Positions 24,458 to 37,043 of a stretch of 64,000 nucleotides of DNA are shown here, one piece after another (within the stretch, counting starts at the first letter, position 1; each line of letters starts with the position of its first letter). The position numbers and the translations under genes were made by a program. The notes beneath the pieces were generated by a model that ran no database searches, was not told the DNA's origin, and saw only the letters and a list, made by a program, of their open reading frames with translations. Location: contig NC_063150.1 in the NCBI RefSeq assembly GCF_020921035.1, forward strand, positions 36,999,826 through 37,063,825, given 5' to 3'. Origin of the DNA: Rhodamnia argentea. Its lineage: Eukaryota; Streptophyta; Magnoliopsida; Myrtales; Myrtaceae.

Positions 24458-27400
24458 ATGGACCGGGAGAACCATGCGAACAATGGCGAAGATGAGCGCG
24501 ATGTTGAGAACGAGGGACTGCTGGATGGGAAGGAGATCGAGAGGAACTGGTCCGGGGTTTCGGAGAAGAACATGACCTTCCGGGAGCCTCTTCTCGTCAA
24601 AAGGGTCAATACCACCTCCCAGATTGCCATCGTCGGCTCCAATGTTTGCCCCATCGAGAGCCTTGACTACGAGTATGCTGTTTCTCCTTGTACATTCTCA
24701 TCGCACTCAGCTTGTCTGTTATGTTCATTCATGTCCTTTTTCGGGCCATTCACGTTACCCAATTGCTTGGTTCGGGCTATGATAGGTGGCTTGCCTCTAG
24801 GGATGTAAACAAGATGAGGCGAGTTGACAAAGTTCGCTACTTGAACTTGAGTCAACGCTGGAGTTTGATGCTCGAGATTTGACTCGAGCTTCATCCTACC
24901 TTACATCTTGTGCTCAAGCTTGACCGAGAAATACTCATATACGCCAGATGAAATTGGCTCAATTAAATTGTAACGGTGGTATAGTAAGGTTTAGAAAACA
25001 AGGCTCAGACTCTGTGCAAACTTTGATCTAGAGAAATCTTCATTAAAAGCAAATCTCTATATCTCCCTTATGTGCTTGCGAGCAGCCCAATTTTCGAAAG
25101 GACAACTTCAAAACCTATTGCATTGGATTCGAGCAATGTCCAGTGTGGGAGGGCTTTGATGAAATAATAAATAATTCAGACCTCAAGCCTCCAAGAAATT
25201 AACTTGCATCTCTTACCTTACACATTATATGCACAGACAAAATATTGAATGTGAGAAAGACAGGAGGTAAAAAAGAGAGTAAAAAGTCAAGTGAGAGAAT
25301 GGTGACACTACCAATTCTTGTGTCCTTGCACGTGCGTGCGAGAGTGTTCTTGTGTCCGAGAACTTTTGAGGTCATCATGTTGTTTCTCTACTTACCATGG
25401 TTGCAATTATGTATTGTAACTGTATGTGAAACTCCATTCTTGTGTGAAAGAGATAATAGAAGCCGTATATTTGTTGTGGTTCCCGCGATGAATGTTTGAA
25501 AATTAGTATTTGAAACTGTACATGGCAATAGTTTAGGTTTGATTTCTCTGCAATTATCTTTTTGGGAAATGTGTTTGGCAGAGATTCCAAAATACTCAAA
25601 TCCACTTCTCAGCTATATTGCTTCTCTTTTTTTCTAATGACAGGATTGCTGAAAACGAGTTATTTAAGCAGGACTGGAGGTCGAGGAAGAAAATTCAAAT
25701 ATTCCAGTACATTCTGCTCAAATGGGCCTTTGCACTTATCATAGGTCTAGGTACTGGATTAGTTGGCTTCTTTAACAATATTGCGGTTGAGAATATAGCT
25801 GGGTACAAGCTGCTACTAACTACAGATCTCGTGTCTAAGAAGAGGTGAGCATGTTTTTCTTGCGCTCTTTTTGTTCATCTCTATTCTCATTTTTTCTTTC
25901 TTTCTCCTTGGGGTGAGGGTTGCATCTTTATTGTCTCTCTGAGTGTGGGCCATTTGGCCAGACTAACATACCTAAATGTATTATGTCCTTGTTTTGACAA
26001 CAGAAAGTGTACTTGGTTGTTTTAAGAAGAGGTGAGCCTTCAGTCCTGCACTCCATATTGTTTGGAACCTACTGGCTCACTTTTGTCATTTCTTCAAGAA
26101 TAGTTTCAGTATCCTTATTCCCTGCTTGGTTCATGAACATCTTGCTTCTTTGTTGCCCAAAATCACTATCCTAAAGCATAGCCACCATAATCACATTTGT
26201 GGTGATTTAGGCGTTCAGACACATTCTAAGCTATATTGCATTTAATCTTATTTCTCTGCTTAGTATTCCTCTTGGCCATCTATACTCATGTCCTCAGCTC
26301 AAAACATGCTCTTCTTAAGAACTTCAAAAGTCCTGTTCTAGTCTGTGTCATTGTTTTCTCAGAGTTGGGCCAACACACCAGAAAAACTATGTGGAGGCAA
26401 CTATTGGTCATCTAATATCGAACATTGCTTAGCAGTAGCCAGCTGAAATTGCACCACCTGTTCCTGCCCTAATTTCCTCTCCGCTCTATGATTTTATATT
26501 ATATATGTCACCTTGTTTAGTCTGTTTTTCAATGGTTTGCTTGTCTCTTATTTAAAGTTTTTAAGGTTCAAGATCAAGACCACTGCCATGCACCTATTGT
26601 TACCTTCAGAAGCTCAGCCTTCAAATAATATTATCTGCGACTGATTGTTCTCTGATAGACCTCTTTCTTCATTTTGCTTGTCCTACATTTGTACCACTCC
26701 TTTCTAAAAATTGGGTTGCTTTGATTGCATTGACCATTGTACCTTGGGTCTGCCTGCTTTCATATGCTACAAGATTTTGTGTAGCATTAATTTGCTTGAA
26801 TCTCTTTACTCTGTCCAGCAAATTCTATCTCTGTGTGTGCATATGCTCGTATTTCTATGGTGCGCACAGGTGTTGGTGCCTTAGTATGTGTGTTTGCTTC
26901 CTTCTTTACCAAGTGTGATGGGATACTGGTTTCAGTGCAGATATTTTGCGGCTTTTGCAGCATATGCCGGTTGTAATGTGGCATTGGCAATAGCTGCCGG
27001 TGCCCTTTGTGCTTTCATTGCTCCAGCTGCTGCAGGTTCTGGTATTCCTGAGGTTAAAGCCTACCTCAATGGCATCGATGCATATTCCATCTTAGCTCCT
27101 AGCACCCTTTTCGTAAAGGTAAGACCTAAGAAGTAATACTTGTCTTGCATAATGGAAGTCTTCATCTGCTTATTCCAAATTGGACTTTTCAGATAGGTGA
27201 ATGCAATGAGATGGATATATCCAGGATATAATTGTTATTAATGATACTTTTTCCTGACTTTCTTTGATAGCAGTTTAGTGTCCTGACTGGTATGCTTTTG
27301 TCAGGTATCAGAATGAAGACAACATAATGTATTTGGTTTCATGGGGCCAATTAGAGTGATAGGAGTGGAAACTGACTCTCATAGCTGATGTCCAAAATAA

Positions 27401-28073
27401 ATTATAGAATGAATACTGATTGCTCAGAACACATCAATGTGCTTTGCATATTCTTTCCTTTTCCCTTGGCCACTTACTCTCTTGAAGGAAAATAATTGAT
27501 GATTCATAGGGTAATTCAAGGTTCAGGTGCTTCATAGATACCTTTAGCAGCTAATCCTCTTGATAGTACGTTTGTGTAGTAGTCTGTCCGCAACTTTCTG
27601 CATGTCCTTCCTCACTATGATATCAGTTTGACCCTGTTCACTGCACATATTGGAAATTAAACACGAGCTTATTGTGTGATCTTGAATAGCCAGGAACGTA
27701 TGCACCTTATTATGGTTTAGTGACAAGCACTGCACTGCATTTTTCTGTCGCCATGTTGTTTTTAATTATAATCTATCTTCTAGTTTGACATCTATTAACA
27801 ATTTGTCAGATATTTGGCTCCATCCTCGGTGTCTCTGCTGGGTTTGTCGTGGGTAAAGAAGGGCCTATGGTGCATACAGGTGCTTGTATAGCCTCTTTAC
27901 TTGGACAAGGGGGGTCTCGCAGATATCATTTGACTTGGAAATGGTTGAGATATTTCAAAAATGACCGAGATAGGCGAGATCTGATTACTTGTGGGGCTGC
28001 TGCTGGTGTGGCAGCTGCATTTCGTGCTCCAGTTGGCGGTGTCCTCTTTGCCCTTGAAGAGGCAGCTTCATGG

Positions 28074-28141
<68 letters not shown>

Positions 28142-31100
28142 CACACACACACACACACAGCAGCTTCTTGCTAATGACCAGATGAGTTATCGATGGGAAA
28201 CCTAAAAGAATGTGGTATCGAGATTTTCCTTTGGCTAGGCTTTAGCGAGATTTACATTGCATTTTTCACATGGAACTTAAAGATTAGTGCATTGGAGAAC
28301 TCTTCAATGATATCACCATACTTTTCTTTATCCTGCAGGTGCCTCAGTAAAATTATTGTTCTTATCAGTCAAAAATATCTTGTGATGTTTAGTACAAGAA
28401 CTTGATGATAAGTACTTTGAAGATCATGGTTGAATTTTCATCTGTCATTTTCGGTGCTTATTCTAAATATGCTCCTATGGGGATTAAGTGCTGGGAGAAT
28501 CTTATGTGATGGCGTTCAAACCATTCAACCCATATTATCTTGCTATATAGATTTCAAGACAACTCAATCTTCCACTTCGCTATTATCTTCCTATATAGAA
28601 TTTAAGCATGTTATTTTGCAAGATGCTCCTCATATACATGTGTCCACATCAAGTGAACCAAGTATTGAGCTTTACTGGTGCAGCCATACAGCTTACTCCG
28701 AGCAAATTATACTGCCTTACCATATCTTTTTTTTTTTTTTTTGGTAAAGGTCTGCCTTACTATATCTTTTGTAATGTGTTCTTTCAATCTTGGCTGGATA
28801 TTCCCCCCCTCCAAAAAAAAAAAAAAAATCCCAGGTTAACCATTATATGCTCAATTAGTTTGCTAATTCGATGAAAGGATAACATGGACTGTAAGGGCTT
28901 GCCCTCACCTTTTAGCTAGAAAACCTACTTTGCCTTTACCTTTTAGCTAGAAAAACTACTTTGGATAGATCAAGCAGATTCTTTCCTCATTTGTCTAAGC
29001 TGTGACTACTATAAGTTTTTTATGTGCGTTCTCCTTGTTCTTTGTTCAGGTGGCGAAGTGCTCTTCTTTGGAGAACCTTTTTCACAACAGCAGTCGTTGC
29101 TATAGTGTTGAGAGCTTTCATAGAGTATTGTTCTACGGGAAAATGTGGGCTATTTGGCCAAGGTGGTCTTATAATGTATGATGTCAGTTCAGCCCAGGCA
29201 ACATATTCTGGTGCAGATATAATAGCTGTTATACTCTTAGGAATTATTGGAGGCCTCTTGGGGAGTCTCTACAATTTTCTTATAGACAAGGTCCTACGTA
29301 TTTATAGCATCATTAATGAGTAAGTCCTATCTAACTTGTTTGGTTTGTTTCGCTTATTTATTAGCTCCCTAGGAACATACTTTTAAAGTTCTCTCTTTGC
29401 AGAAAGGAATTTTTGGTAACAGTGGCTAGAGGGCTCTATAATATAGAGAAATATCATGTTTATGTAACTTGTTTCGTTTTCTTTGCTTATGTCTTAGCTC
29501 CCTAGGTACGTACAGTAAGAATTTTCTCTCATACAGTAAGGCGTTCTCGGTAGCATTGACTGGAGGTTTCTACAGTACAGAGAAAAGTGATGTTTAATAT
29601 CCTATACGGTGTTATGACTACTGCAGGCGAGGTGCTTCTTTCAAGATCTTGCTTGTTATCACCATTGCGCTCTTGACTTCATGCTGTTCTTTTGGCCTTC
29701 CATGGATTGCCCAGTGCAAAGCCTGCCCTACCGATGCGTCAGTGAGCTGTCCAACTGTTGGAGAATCTGGCAACTATGAGAGCTTCCAGTGCTCATCAGG
29801 CTACTACAATGATCTCGCTTCCCTCTTTTTGAATACCAATGACGATGCTATCCGCAACCTGTTCAGCACTAGTACCACAAAAGAATTTGATATATCCAGT
29901 CTGTTTATTTTCTTTGGTGCCGTCTACTTTCTTGGCATCATAACTTATGGCATCGCCATTCCTTCTGGTCTTTTTATTCCTGTTATTCTTGCTGGTGCCT
30001 GTTATGGTCGTCTTGTTGGGAGACTTTTCGAATCTGTCTCACAACTTGACACAGGTCTCTATGCCCTCCTTGGTGCTGCATCATTCCTGGGTGGCACAAT
30101 GAGAATGACTGTCTCACTTTGCGTTATATTGCTTGAGCTCACAAACGACCTCTTGCTTCTTCCCCTTGTTATGCTGGTTCTTCTTGTCTCCAAATCAGTG
30201 GCGGATTGCTTCAACAAAGGTGTTTATGATCAAATAGTGAAACTTAAAGGACTGCCTTACATGGAGGCGCATGCAGAACCTTATATGAGGCAACTGGTTG
30301 CACGCGATGTGGTTACTGGACCATTAATTATGTTCTCAGGCATTGAGATGGTAGGGACCATATTGCATGCTTTAAGGACTACTGGCCATAATGGGTTTCC
30401 TGTGATAGATGAACCACCTTTCTCAGAGTCTGGAGAACTGTGCGGCGTTGTATTGAGGTCTCATTTGCTTGTGCTGCTCAAGGCGAAGAATTTTTCAAGG
30501 GAAAGGGTGCTTAGTGGAGAAGAGATTTTACAAAAGTATGCCGCTTTTGATTTTGCCAAGCCGGGGTCTGGAAAGGGGATTAAGTTGGAGGATTTAGATA
30601 TTGATGATGAAGAGATGGAAATGTACATTGATCTCCACCCTATTACAAATGCTTCCCCGTACACAGTAGTTGAGACGATGTCGCTTGCCAAAGCTGCGAT
30701 ACTCTTTCGTCAACTTGGTCTGAGGCACATGTGTGTGGTACCAAAGAGTCAAGGGGTAAGATCCATGCATCCTTTTTTATAATTACTTTACTGTTTAACA
30801 GGTCTTAACTCGTGAAGCTTGGCCTCATATTTTCCAATATAGAATGGCATTTCAGATTGTTATTATGCTTGTCGGTGAGTTATCTGAGTCTCGCTTACTG
30901 AGCTGCTTTTGTAGTTCTAACCATGCAAGGTGCTTGTCATATCTAAGTGGTCATTTCTCCATGGTAAAACCATCTTTTCTTCACTCATGCTACAAACCAT
31001 GTCTCACCAGTTTTTGTTGCTCTCTTCTATTGCCAGCATTGCAAAGAAGAATATCAAACAGCTAGTGATATGCTTATATGAACAAAAACTCACAGTGATC

Positions 31101-31212
31101 TCTCTAATCTTTGCAGAGGCCCCCAATTGTTGGAATTTTAACGCGTCATGACTTCATGCCGGAGCACGTTTTGGGACTTTATCCTCATATCAAGCCACAC
31201 AAAAGAATTTGA
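24458..31212 (+). CDS. CLC-C: Chloride channel protein CLC-c (vacuolar anion channel/exchanger)
   Basis: Seven exons join in frame to 783 residues: 24458-24672, 25644-25844, 26941-27118, 27810-28072, 29050-29319, 29627-30755 and 31117-31212. All introns are GT-AG. It moves anions across the tonoplast or another endomembrane. The N-terminal tail ends TTSQIAIVGSNVCPIESLDY, a plant CLC mark. The selectivity loop reads AAGSGIPEVKAYLNG, with serine where nitrate-selective CLC-a has proline, which predicts chloride preference. GKEGPMVHTG holds the gating glutamate, LFALEEAASWW the proton-side glutamate, and GIAIPSGLFIPVI the third anion-binding stretch. Two CBS domains fill the last 200 residues, split by the short last exon (RPPIVGILTRHDFMPEHVLG). 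The start is the first in-frame ATG after the leader. Length and sequence match CLC-c better than CLC-a/b, d, e or f. Confidence 0.96.
28074..28159. repeat. Compound (CT)n(CA)n microsatellite touching a splice donor
   Basis: About 12 CT units run straight into about 30 CA units with a single slip near 28140. The array begins at the second base of CLC intron 4, whose donor reads TG/GTCTCTCTCT at 28073. Threonine-histidine ORFs here are artefacts. Confidence 0.95.
28731..28751 (-). mobile_element. Minimal poly(A)-ended insertion, minus orientation, in CLC intron 4
   Basis: The 19-base repeat CTGCCTTAC(C/T)ATATCTTTT occurs at 28712-28730 and 28752-28770. Between the copies is a T run followed by GGTAAAGGT. 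Read on the minus strand this is ACCTTTACC then about 16 A, like the 3' tip of a retroposon between target duplications. A simple local duplication with T-tract expansion is the alternative. Confidence 0.5.
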
Positions 31213-32316
31213 ATGAACGTCTCTTTGGTAGTTTTTGATTGAGATCAGGATGAAATGAACTTTTTGTTGACGGAACCTCTGTTTCCTATGAGTGGGTTTT
31301 CCAACCGGATTACAAGAGTTACTTAGCAACAGAAGTGGAAGCTGGTTTTGCCATTAGAATACAGATCATACCATTCAGACACCTTATCCAGTCTTATGTA
31401 CATTTTCAGGTGTGGATAGATTTTGTCCATGAGGCTGTTGTTGCATGCATGAAGAATTTATTTTGTTTCGAGTGAGTTAGAAAACAACCAATCCAGCCTA
31501 CTCTTTTTCTTATTCTTCTTCTTTTTTCATTTACCTCTTTCTTCTTTGGGAACTGTGGTATTCTTACGGTTAATTGCTCTTTCCTTTTGTATAGATGATA
31601 TAAGTTCCTTTCATACATGAATGGATTCGCATCTTCTATATGGCTGGCCACTGGCCAGCTTATATTTGTGCTACTGCTACAACATATGGCGAATATTGCA
31701 GACGGCTTTTCGTTTCTGTGCATACCTTGTAAACTTTAGGATGTTCATTGCACTCGACTGCTGCAGCTTGAAAAGCGAAGGTAGTTCTTGGGACCTTCAC
31801 ATTCAAATCAAAGTGGATTTACCAATGTCTTTGTCATAAGATTCACCTCCTACTAATGCCCACTAATCCTTCCACTTTTCAAGAAATATGAGTTTTGGTT
31901 TTGTCCTCTTTCCCTCCACAAAAAATCCATTGAACTTTTCAGATAATCTTCTCATTGATGGCTTTCCTCGAGTTTTCAAGTTGGGGCGCTAATGCCCTAT
32001 CTATAGTTAGGGGCCTTATTTGCAGGATTTCCAGTTCACAAGGGTCGCCCAACCTATACAAGGGCTTTTCAATTTCATTTGGTCGGATTTGGCTCAGCAT
32101 GTTCTAGTCAATACGATGTAGCCTAATCACCGGTTTCCCTGTGGATGGTCTGTTCAATCATTTGCTTGTTTCAGTTGTTTTCTACAAGCATTTCATGGGG
32201 GACTTTTCACGCTTGTTTGGTTGGATTGCCATTTGATACCAATGTTTGTTAACCGAAATTAATCTCCATGCAAATGGATTAGTTGCCAGTCCACTCTGGC
32301 ATAAAGCTGGTTATTT
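31213..32316. other. 3' flank of CLC-c
   Basis: Non-coding; probably 3' UTR at first. No other gene is recognised before the copia element. Confidence 0.4.
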
Positions 32317-32321
32317 CCATT

Positions 32322-32570
32322 TCTCAAAGAATCGGGAGAAGATCTCGAAAATTTAGAAGAAAATCTGGGGATATGATTTTCTTGTTTCCATTTATTTTAT
32401 TTTCTTTATTTCTGAATCCTCAAGATTAGGAAGTAGGAAATCTTTTCCTTTTATGCTTTTATTTCCTTTCTATAGCATAGCTGTCTTAGACTCTATTTAT
32501 GTGTAATGATCTACGTAACATAGTGACAATAAGAAATAAAAGAAATTACTTTTCTTCTTTGAAATCAACA
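32322..32570 (+). repeat. 5' LTR of the copia element
   Basis: 249 bases ending in CAACA directly before the primer site. It matches 36812-37043 along its length, for example through GGATATGATTTTCTTGTTTC and CTTTCTATAGCATAGCT. It keeps about 17 bases near 32510-32535 that the 3' copy lacks. Confidence 0.92.
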
Positions 32571-32760
32571 TGGTATCAGAGTGGACTTTTTGAATCCAAC
32601 TCCTACTATGGCGAAAACGGCGATGACCGGAGCTTGTAGGGACGTCGATTCGGGTGTCCCGCGAGAGAGTCTTTGGACAATCGAGCAATAGTGGAGAGCA
32701 ATTCTTTCATAACACCAGCCTGCTATTAACAGTTCATCGATTGCTTAGCTAATCAATTCT

Positions 32761-33360
32761 ATGGAGCCAGCAATTGGAAAACCGCACCTATTCCTTTTGA
32801 CCGCTAAAGATGTGTGGGACGCTGTGAGAGAAACATATTCTAATTTGGAGAACTCTTCCCGGATCTTTGAATTGAATACAAAGTCATGGCAATCAAGGCA
32901 AGGAGATCGTGAGGTCATTGTTTACTTCAATGAAATGGTGACCTTATGGCAGGAATTACATCAATGCTATGATGATACATGGGAAAGTCCGGCTGATTGC
33001 AAGAGACAAATGAAGAGAGAAGAGAATGATAGAGTATACATGTTTCTAGCAGTGATAGAGTATACATGTTTCTAGCAAGCCTTAATTGAAGCTTGGATGA
33101 GGTGAGAGGCAGAATCCTTAGTCAAAAACCTCTTCCATCCATCCACGAGGTTTTCTCTAAAATTAGAAGGGAGGAATCTTGGAGGCGACTCATGCTACGT
33201 GATTTGGAAACAAATGTGAACTCTATATCTAAGAATTCTGCACTTGTAGCTCGGGGCCTTGATTCTAAAGAGGAGAAGAGGAAGAAACAATGGCGTGAAC
33301 ATCGCAAGAACCCATGCCATACCAAAGAAACCTACTGGAAAATTCATGGCAAACCGTAGA
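32761..33360 (+). pseudogene. Copia gag remnant
   Basis: Reads as a UBN2-type copia gag: a helical segment with DVWDAVRETYSN, then LWQELHQCYDD, then VRGRILSQKPLPSIHEVFS. A 26-base tandem duplication at 33027-33078 shifts the frame. The zinc knuckle expected after residue 200 is reduced to a lysine/arginine-rich stretch with HTKETYWKIHGKP. Confidence 0.8.
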
Positions 33361-33599
33361 ATTGGAAAAAAGAAGGCTAGAAGAGGAGCAGTAGTGATGG
33401 TCGTGCGTTCCAAGTGATAAATGAGGAAGAGCAAATTAAGTCAGATTCGATTCCATTCACAAAGGAATAGTTAGAGCACCTATACAAACTTCTTCAACCT
33501 CCACGACATTCTTTAAATTCTTCTTGTTCTTTAGCCCATCAAGGTAATCATTTTTCTAGTGCTTTCCTCATAGAAAATCCACACCAAAATACTTCATGG

Positions 33600-34520
33600 A
33601 TTCTTGATTTAGAAGAAACCGATCATATGACAAGCTGTCCAAAACTCTTTTCTACTTATAATATATGTGCAGGAAATAAAAAAATCACAATTGCATATGG
33701 TTCTCTTTCGACTATAGTTGGATTAGGATCCATCAAGCTCTCCCCTGCCCTCACGCTTCATAAGGTTCTTCATGTCCCAAAGCTATCTTGTAACTTGCTG
33801 TCCATTAGTAAAATAACCTTTGATCAAAAGTGTCGAGCTAATTTTTTCTCATCTCATTATGAGTTTCAGGACTTGACCTCGGAGAAGATGATTGGTAGTG
33901 CTAGAGAGAGTGAAGGACTCTATTTCTTTGAAGATGGAACAAGCTCAAGTAGACAAGTTCGGGGTAGTTGTTTTGAATTTGTTTCTATTTGTAAGGATGA
34001 TGGTATTATGTTATGGCATTATAGGCTAGGTCATCCGAATTTTCAATATTTGAAGTTCTTGTTCCCAAAGTTATTTTTGAATAAAAGTCCATCTTCATTT
34101 CAATGTGAATTATGTGAATTAGCCAAACATCATCGAACAAATTTTCCCTCTCAAACCTACAAGCTGTCGAAACCATTCTCATTAATTCATAGTGATGTTT
34201 GGGGTCCATCTAGAATTCCTACACCCTCAGGAAAGAAATAATTTGTTACATTTATTGATGATCATACGAGGGTGAGTTGGGTGTACTTGTTAAAAGAGAA
34301 ATTTGACGAAGAGTCTGTTTTCAAAAAAATTTACACCATGATACAAACATAATTTCAAGTGCAAATCCAGATTTTTAGGAGTGAAAATGGGAGAGAATAT
34401 TTCAATAAAATTTTGGGACAGTTGTTCTTGGAAAAGGGAATTGCGCATCAAAGTTCTTGTCTTGACACCTCACAACAAAATGGGGTGGCAGAGAGGAAGA
34501 ATAAGCACCTTTTAGTGAGT
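33600..34520 (+). pseudogene. Copia protease/GAG-pre-integrase and integrase remnant
   Basis: HKVLHVPKLSCNLLSISK and MLWHYRLGHPNFQYLK mark the pre-integrase zinc-binding region. SLIHSDVWGPS begins the integrase core, followed after a stop by a stretch with FIDDHTR and further on ENGREYF and QNGVAERKNK. The frame is broken at 34239 and several later points. Confidence 0.85.
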
Positions 34521-35014
34521 AACTAGAGCTCTACTCTTCACAACTAAAGTGCCCACATATCTATGAGGTGACGTTCTTCTTACATCCACATATCTTATCA
34601 ATAGAATGCCTTCTAGAGTGTTAAGTTTCAAACACCCCTAAGAATCCTTCAGAAGACCTATCCATCCTCTCCACTTGCTCAAGCCTTACCCTTAAAACTA
34701 TTTGGCCGTATCTCCTTTGTCCACTTCATAGAGTCTTTTCATCTTGCAAAACCTAAAAATCCTCTTCCCACAACTCTTATACCTGATTTTGAACAATGTT
34801 TTTAAAATAATGAAAATTCAGGTCCACCTATTTTGGCATCTCATCTCCTTGTGAGCATAACAGGTGCGAAACTAGTACCAAGAATACCGAGCTCCCATCT
34901 TATGCTCAAATCTACATGAGAAGAAACAAAACTAAAAAAAATAAGTTTTTGCTCTCTTAAGGTGCCATTAGTCCGACCCATGACCTAACTAGAACTCCAT
35001 ACAATCATCAAGTA

Positions 35015-36270
35015 ATGTTCCAACTCAATCTATCCAACTTGATTATAGTAAAAAAAATGAGTCTACTGATGAACTTGACATACCTATTGCTATCCGAAAA
35101 GGAGTTAGGTCTTGTACCAAACATCCTATGTCTCATTATGGTCTTACGAAAACCTCTCATCCAATTTTCATGCATTTACCTCAACCTTGTCTTGTGTGGA
35201 GATTCCAAGAATTGTGCAGGATGCTCTACAAGTTCCTGAGTGGAAGGAAGCAATTCTTGAGAAGATGAAGGCTCTAGGAAAAAAATGGAACATGGGATAT
35301 GGTGGATCTACCCAAGGGAAAGTTCATGGTTGGATGCAAATGGGTATTCACAATCAATCATAGAGCTTATGGGTCCCTTGAAAGGTATAAAGATCAATTC
35401 GTTGCCAAAGGATTCATCCAAACTTATTGCATCGATTACTATGAGACCTTCGCTCCAGTTGCAAAGCTAAACACTATCAGAGTGCTCCTATCACTTGTAG
35501 CCAACCTTGATTGACCTCTACAGCAACTAGATGTGAAGAATGCATTTCTGAATGGAGATTTGGGGGGAGAAGTATACGTGAATTTTCCCCTCGAGGCTTT
35601 GATATAAGGTTTGAATCGAATGTTTGTAAATTTGAAGAAGTCACTATATGGATCGAAACAATCACCGAGGGCCTAGTTTGAGAAGTTCACTCAATCTGTG
35701 AAGAAACAAGGGTATGTTCAAGGACAAGCGGATCATACCATGTTTGTAAAGCACAATCTGTGAAGAAACAAGGGTATGTTCAAGGACAAGCTGATCATAC
35801 CATGTTTGTAAAGCATTCTCGTAATGGGAAGGTTGCAATTTTGATATTTTACGTGGATGACATCATTCTCACCGAGAATGATATTGCCGAGATGAACAGG
35901 TTGAAAGAATGTCTAGCCTTTGAATTTGAGATCAATGACTAGGGAACTCTAAGGTATTTCCTTGGAATGGAGGTGGCTCGGTCAAAAAAGAGAATTGCAG
36001 TTTCACAAAGGAAATATGTTATGGATCTTCTAAAGGAGACTGGAATGAGTAGTTGTAGACCGGCATATACTCCAATAGATCCAAATCAGAAACTTGGAGA
36101 TGACAAAGGTGAGGTTCTTATTGATACATCGAGATACCAGAAGCTTGTAGGGAAACCGATATGTTTATCGCATACTCGACTAGATATTGCCTTTGTTGTG
36201 AGTATGGTAAGCCAATTATGCATTCTCCCTATGAAAGACATCTTGAGGCCATGTGTGGGATTCTGAGATA
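35015..36270 (+). pseudogene. Copia reverse transcriptase remnant
   Basis: Segments DYYETFAPVAKLNTIRVLLS, then LQQLDVKNAFLNGDL, then the catalytic YVDD motif at about 35851-35862, and a palm/thumb segment with RKYVMDLLKETGMSSCRPAYTP. Stops at 35511, 35606, 35942 and a 62-base tandem duplication at 35692-35815 break it. Confidence 0.88.
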
Positions 36271-36349
36271 CCTAAAGAGCACACTTGGACAAGTTCTGCT
36301 ATTCAAAAAGTCTACTCAACAGGAAATTGAAGCATACATTGATGCAACC

Positions 36350-36840
36350 TAGGCGGGGTCAATTACCGACATAAGATCGACTTCGGGATATTGCACATAT
36401 GTTTGGGGGAACTTGGTTACTAGGCGAAGTAAGAAACAGAATGTGGTGGCACGAAGCGGTGCGGAAGCAAAGTACCGAATAACGGACCATGAAGTCTGTG
36501 AGATGTTGTGACTAACACAAGTACTAGAAGACCTTCGAGTGCCAATGAAAATGCCTATGAAGCTGTATTATGACAACAAGGTTGCAATCAACATTGCACA
36601 TAATCCAGTGCAACATGACAGAACTAAACATGTTGAAATTGATATACACTTTATCAAGGAGAAGATTGATGCAAGAGCTCTTTGTATGCCATTTGTGCCA
36701 ACAACCCAACAAATTGCCGACATTCTTACAAAGGGGCTATTCGGACCTAACTTCGAGTTTCTCATCAGCAAGTTGGGCATGATAAATATTACGCACCAAC
36801 TTAAGGAGGGTTGTCGAAGAATCGGAAGAAGATCTCGATA
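36350..36840 (+). pseudogene. Copia RNase H remnant
   Basis: Shows SGYCTYVWG-like and SKKQNVVARSGAEAK-like words with substitutions, then LYYDNKVAINIAHNPVQHDR, RTKHVEIDIHFIKEKI and QIADILTKGL, all typical of the copia RNase H end. In-frame stops at 36350 and 36509 and altered residues show decay. Confidence 0.88.
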
Positions 36841-37043
36841 AATTAGGAGAAAATCTTGGGATATGATTTTCTTGTTTCCATTTATTTTATTTGCTTTATT
36901 TCTTAATCCTCAAGATTAGGGAAATAGAAAATCTTTTCATTTTCTGCTTTTATTTCCTTTCTATAGCATAGCTATCCTAGACTCTATTTATATGTAATAT
37001 TCTCAGAAATAGAAGAAACAACTTTTCTTCTTTGAAATAAACG
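36812..37043 (+). repeat. 3' LTR of the copia element
   Basis: 232 bases beginning TGTCGAAGAATCGG directly after the polypurine tract and ending AAACG before the CCATT duplication. Confidence 0.92.

Larger units (their letters stand above)
32322..37043 (+). mobile_element. Ty1-copia LTR retrotransposon, complete but inactivated
   Basis: The 5' LTR is 32322-32570 and the 3' LTR 36812-37043. A perfect 5-base target duplication CCATT lies at 32317-32321 and 37044-37048. The primer site TGGTATCAGAG starts at 32571, directly after the 5' LTR, and matches tRNA-Met. AAGGAGGG before 36812 is the polypurine tract. Inside, in order, are remnants of gag (about 32761-33360), protease/GAG-pre-integrase and integrase (33600-34510), reverse transcriptase (about 35300-36260) and RNase H (36350-36800). 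The order integrase before reverse transcriptase defines copia. Many stops and frameshifts and two tandem duplications show it cannot code for a working polyprotein. The 5' LTR begins TC instead of TG. LTRs differ by substitutions and an indel, so the insertion is not recent. Confidence 0.95.

Noticed and set aside
24785..24960. Possible hAT remnant in CLC intron 1 (GGGATGTAAACAAGATGAGGCG with TTGACTCGAGC words)
   Set aside because: It resembles degenerate plant repeats with GAGCTCGAG units, but no ends or duplication could be placed.
27926..28185. Frames with TH or CV repeats over the CLC microsatellite
   Set aside because: Pure products of CT/CA repeats.
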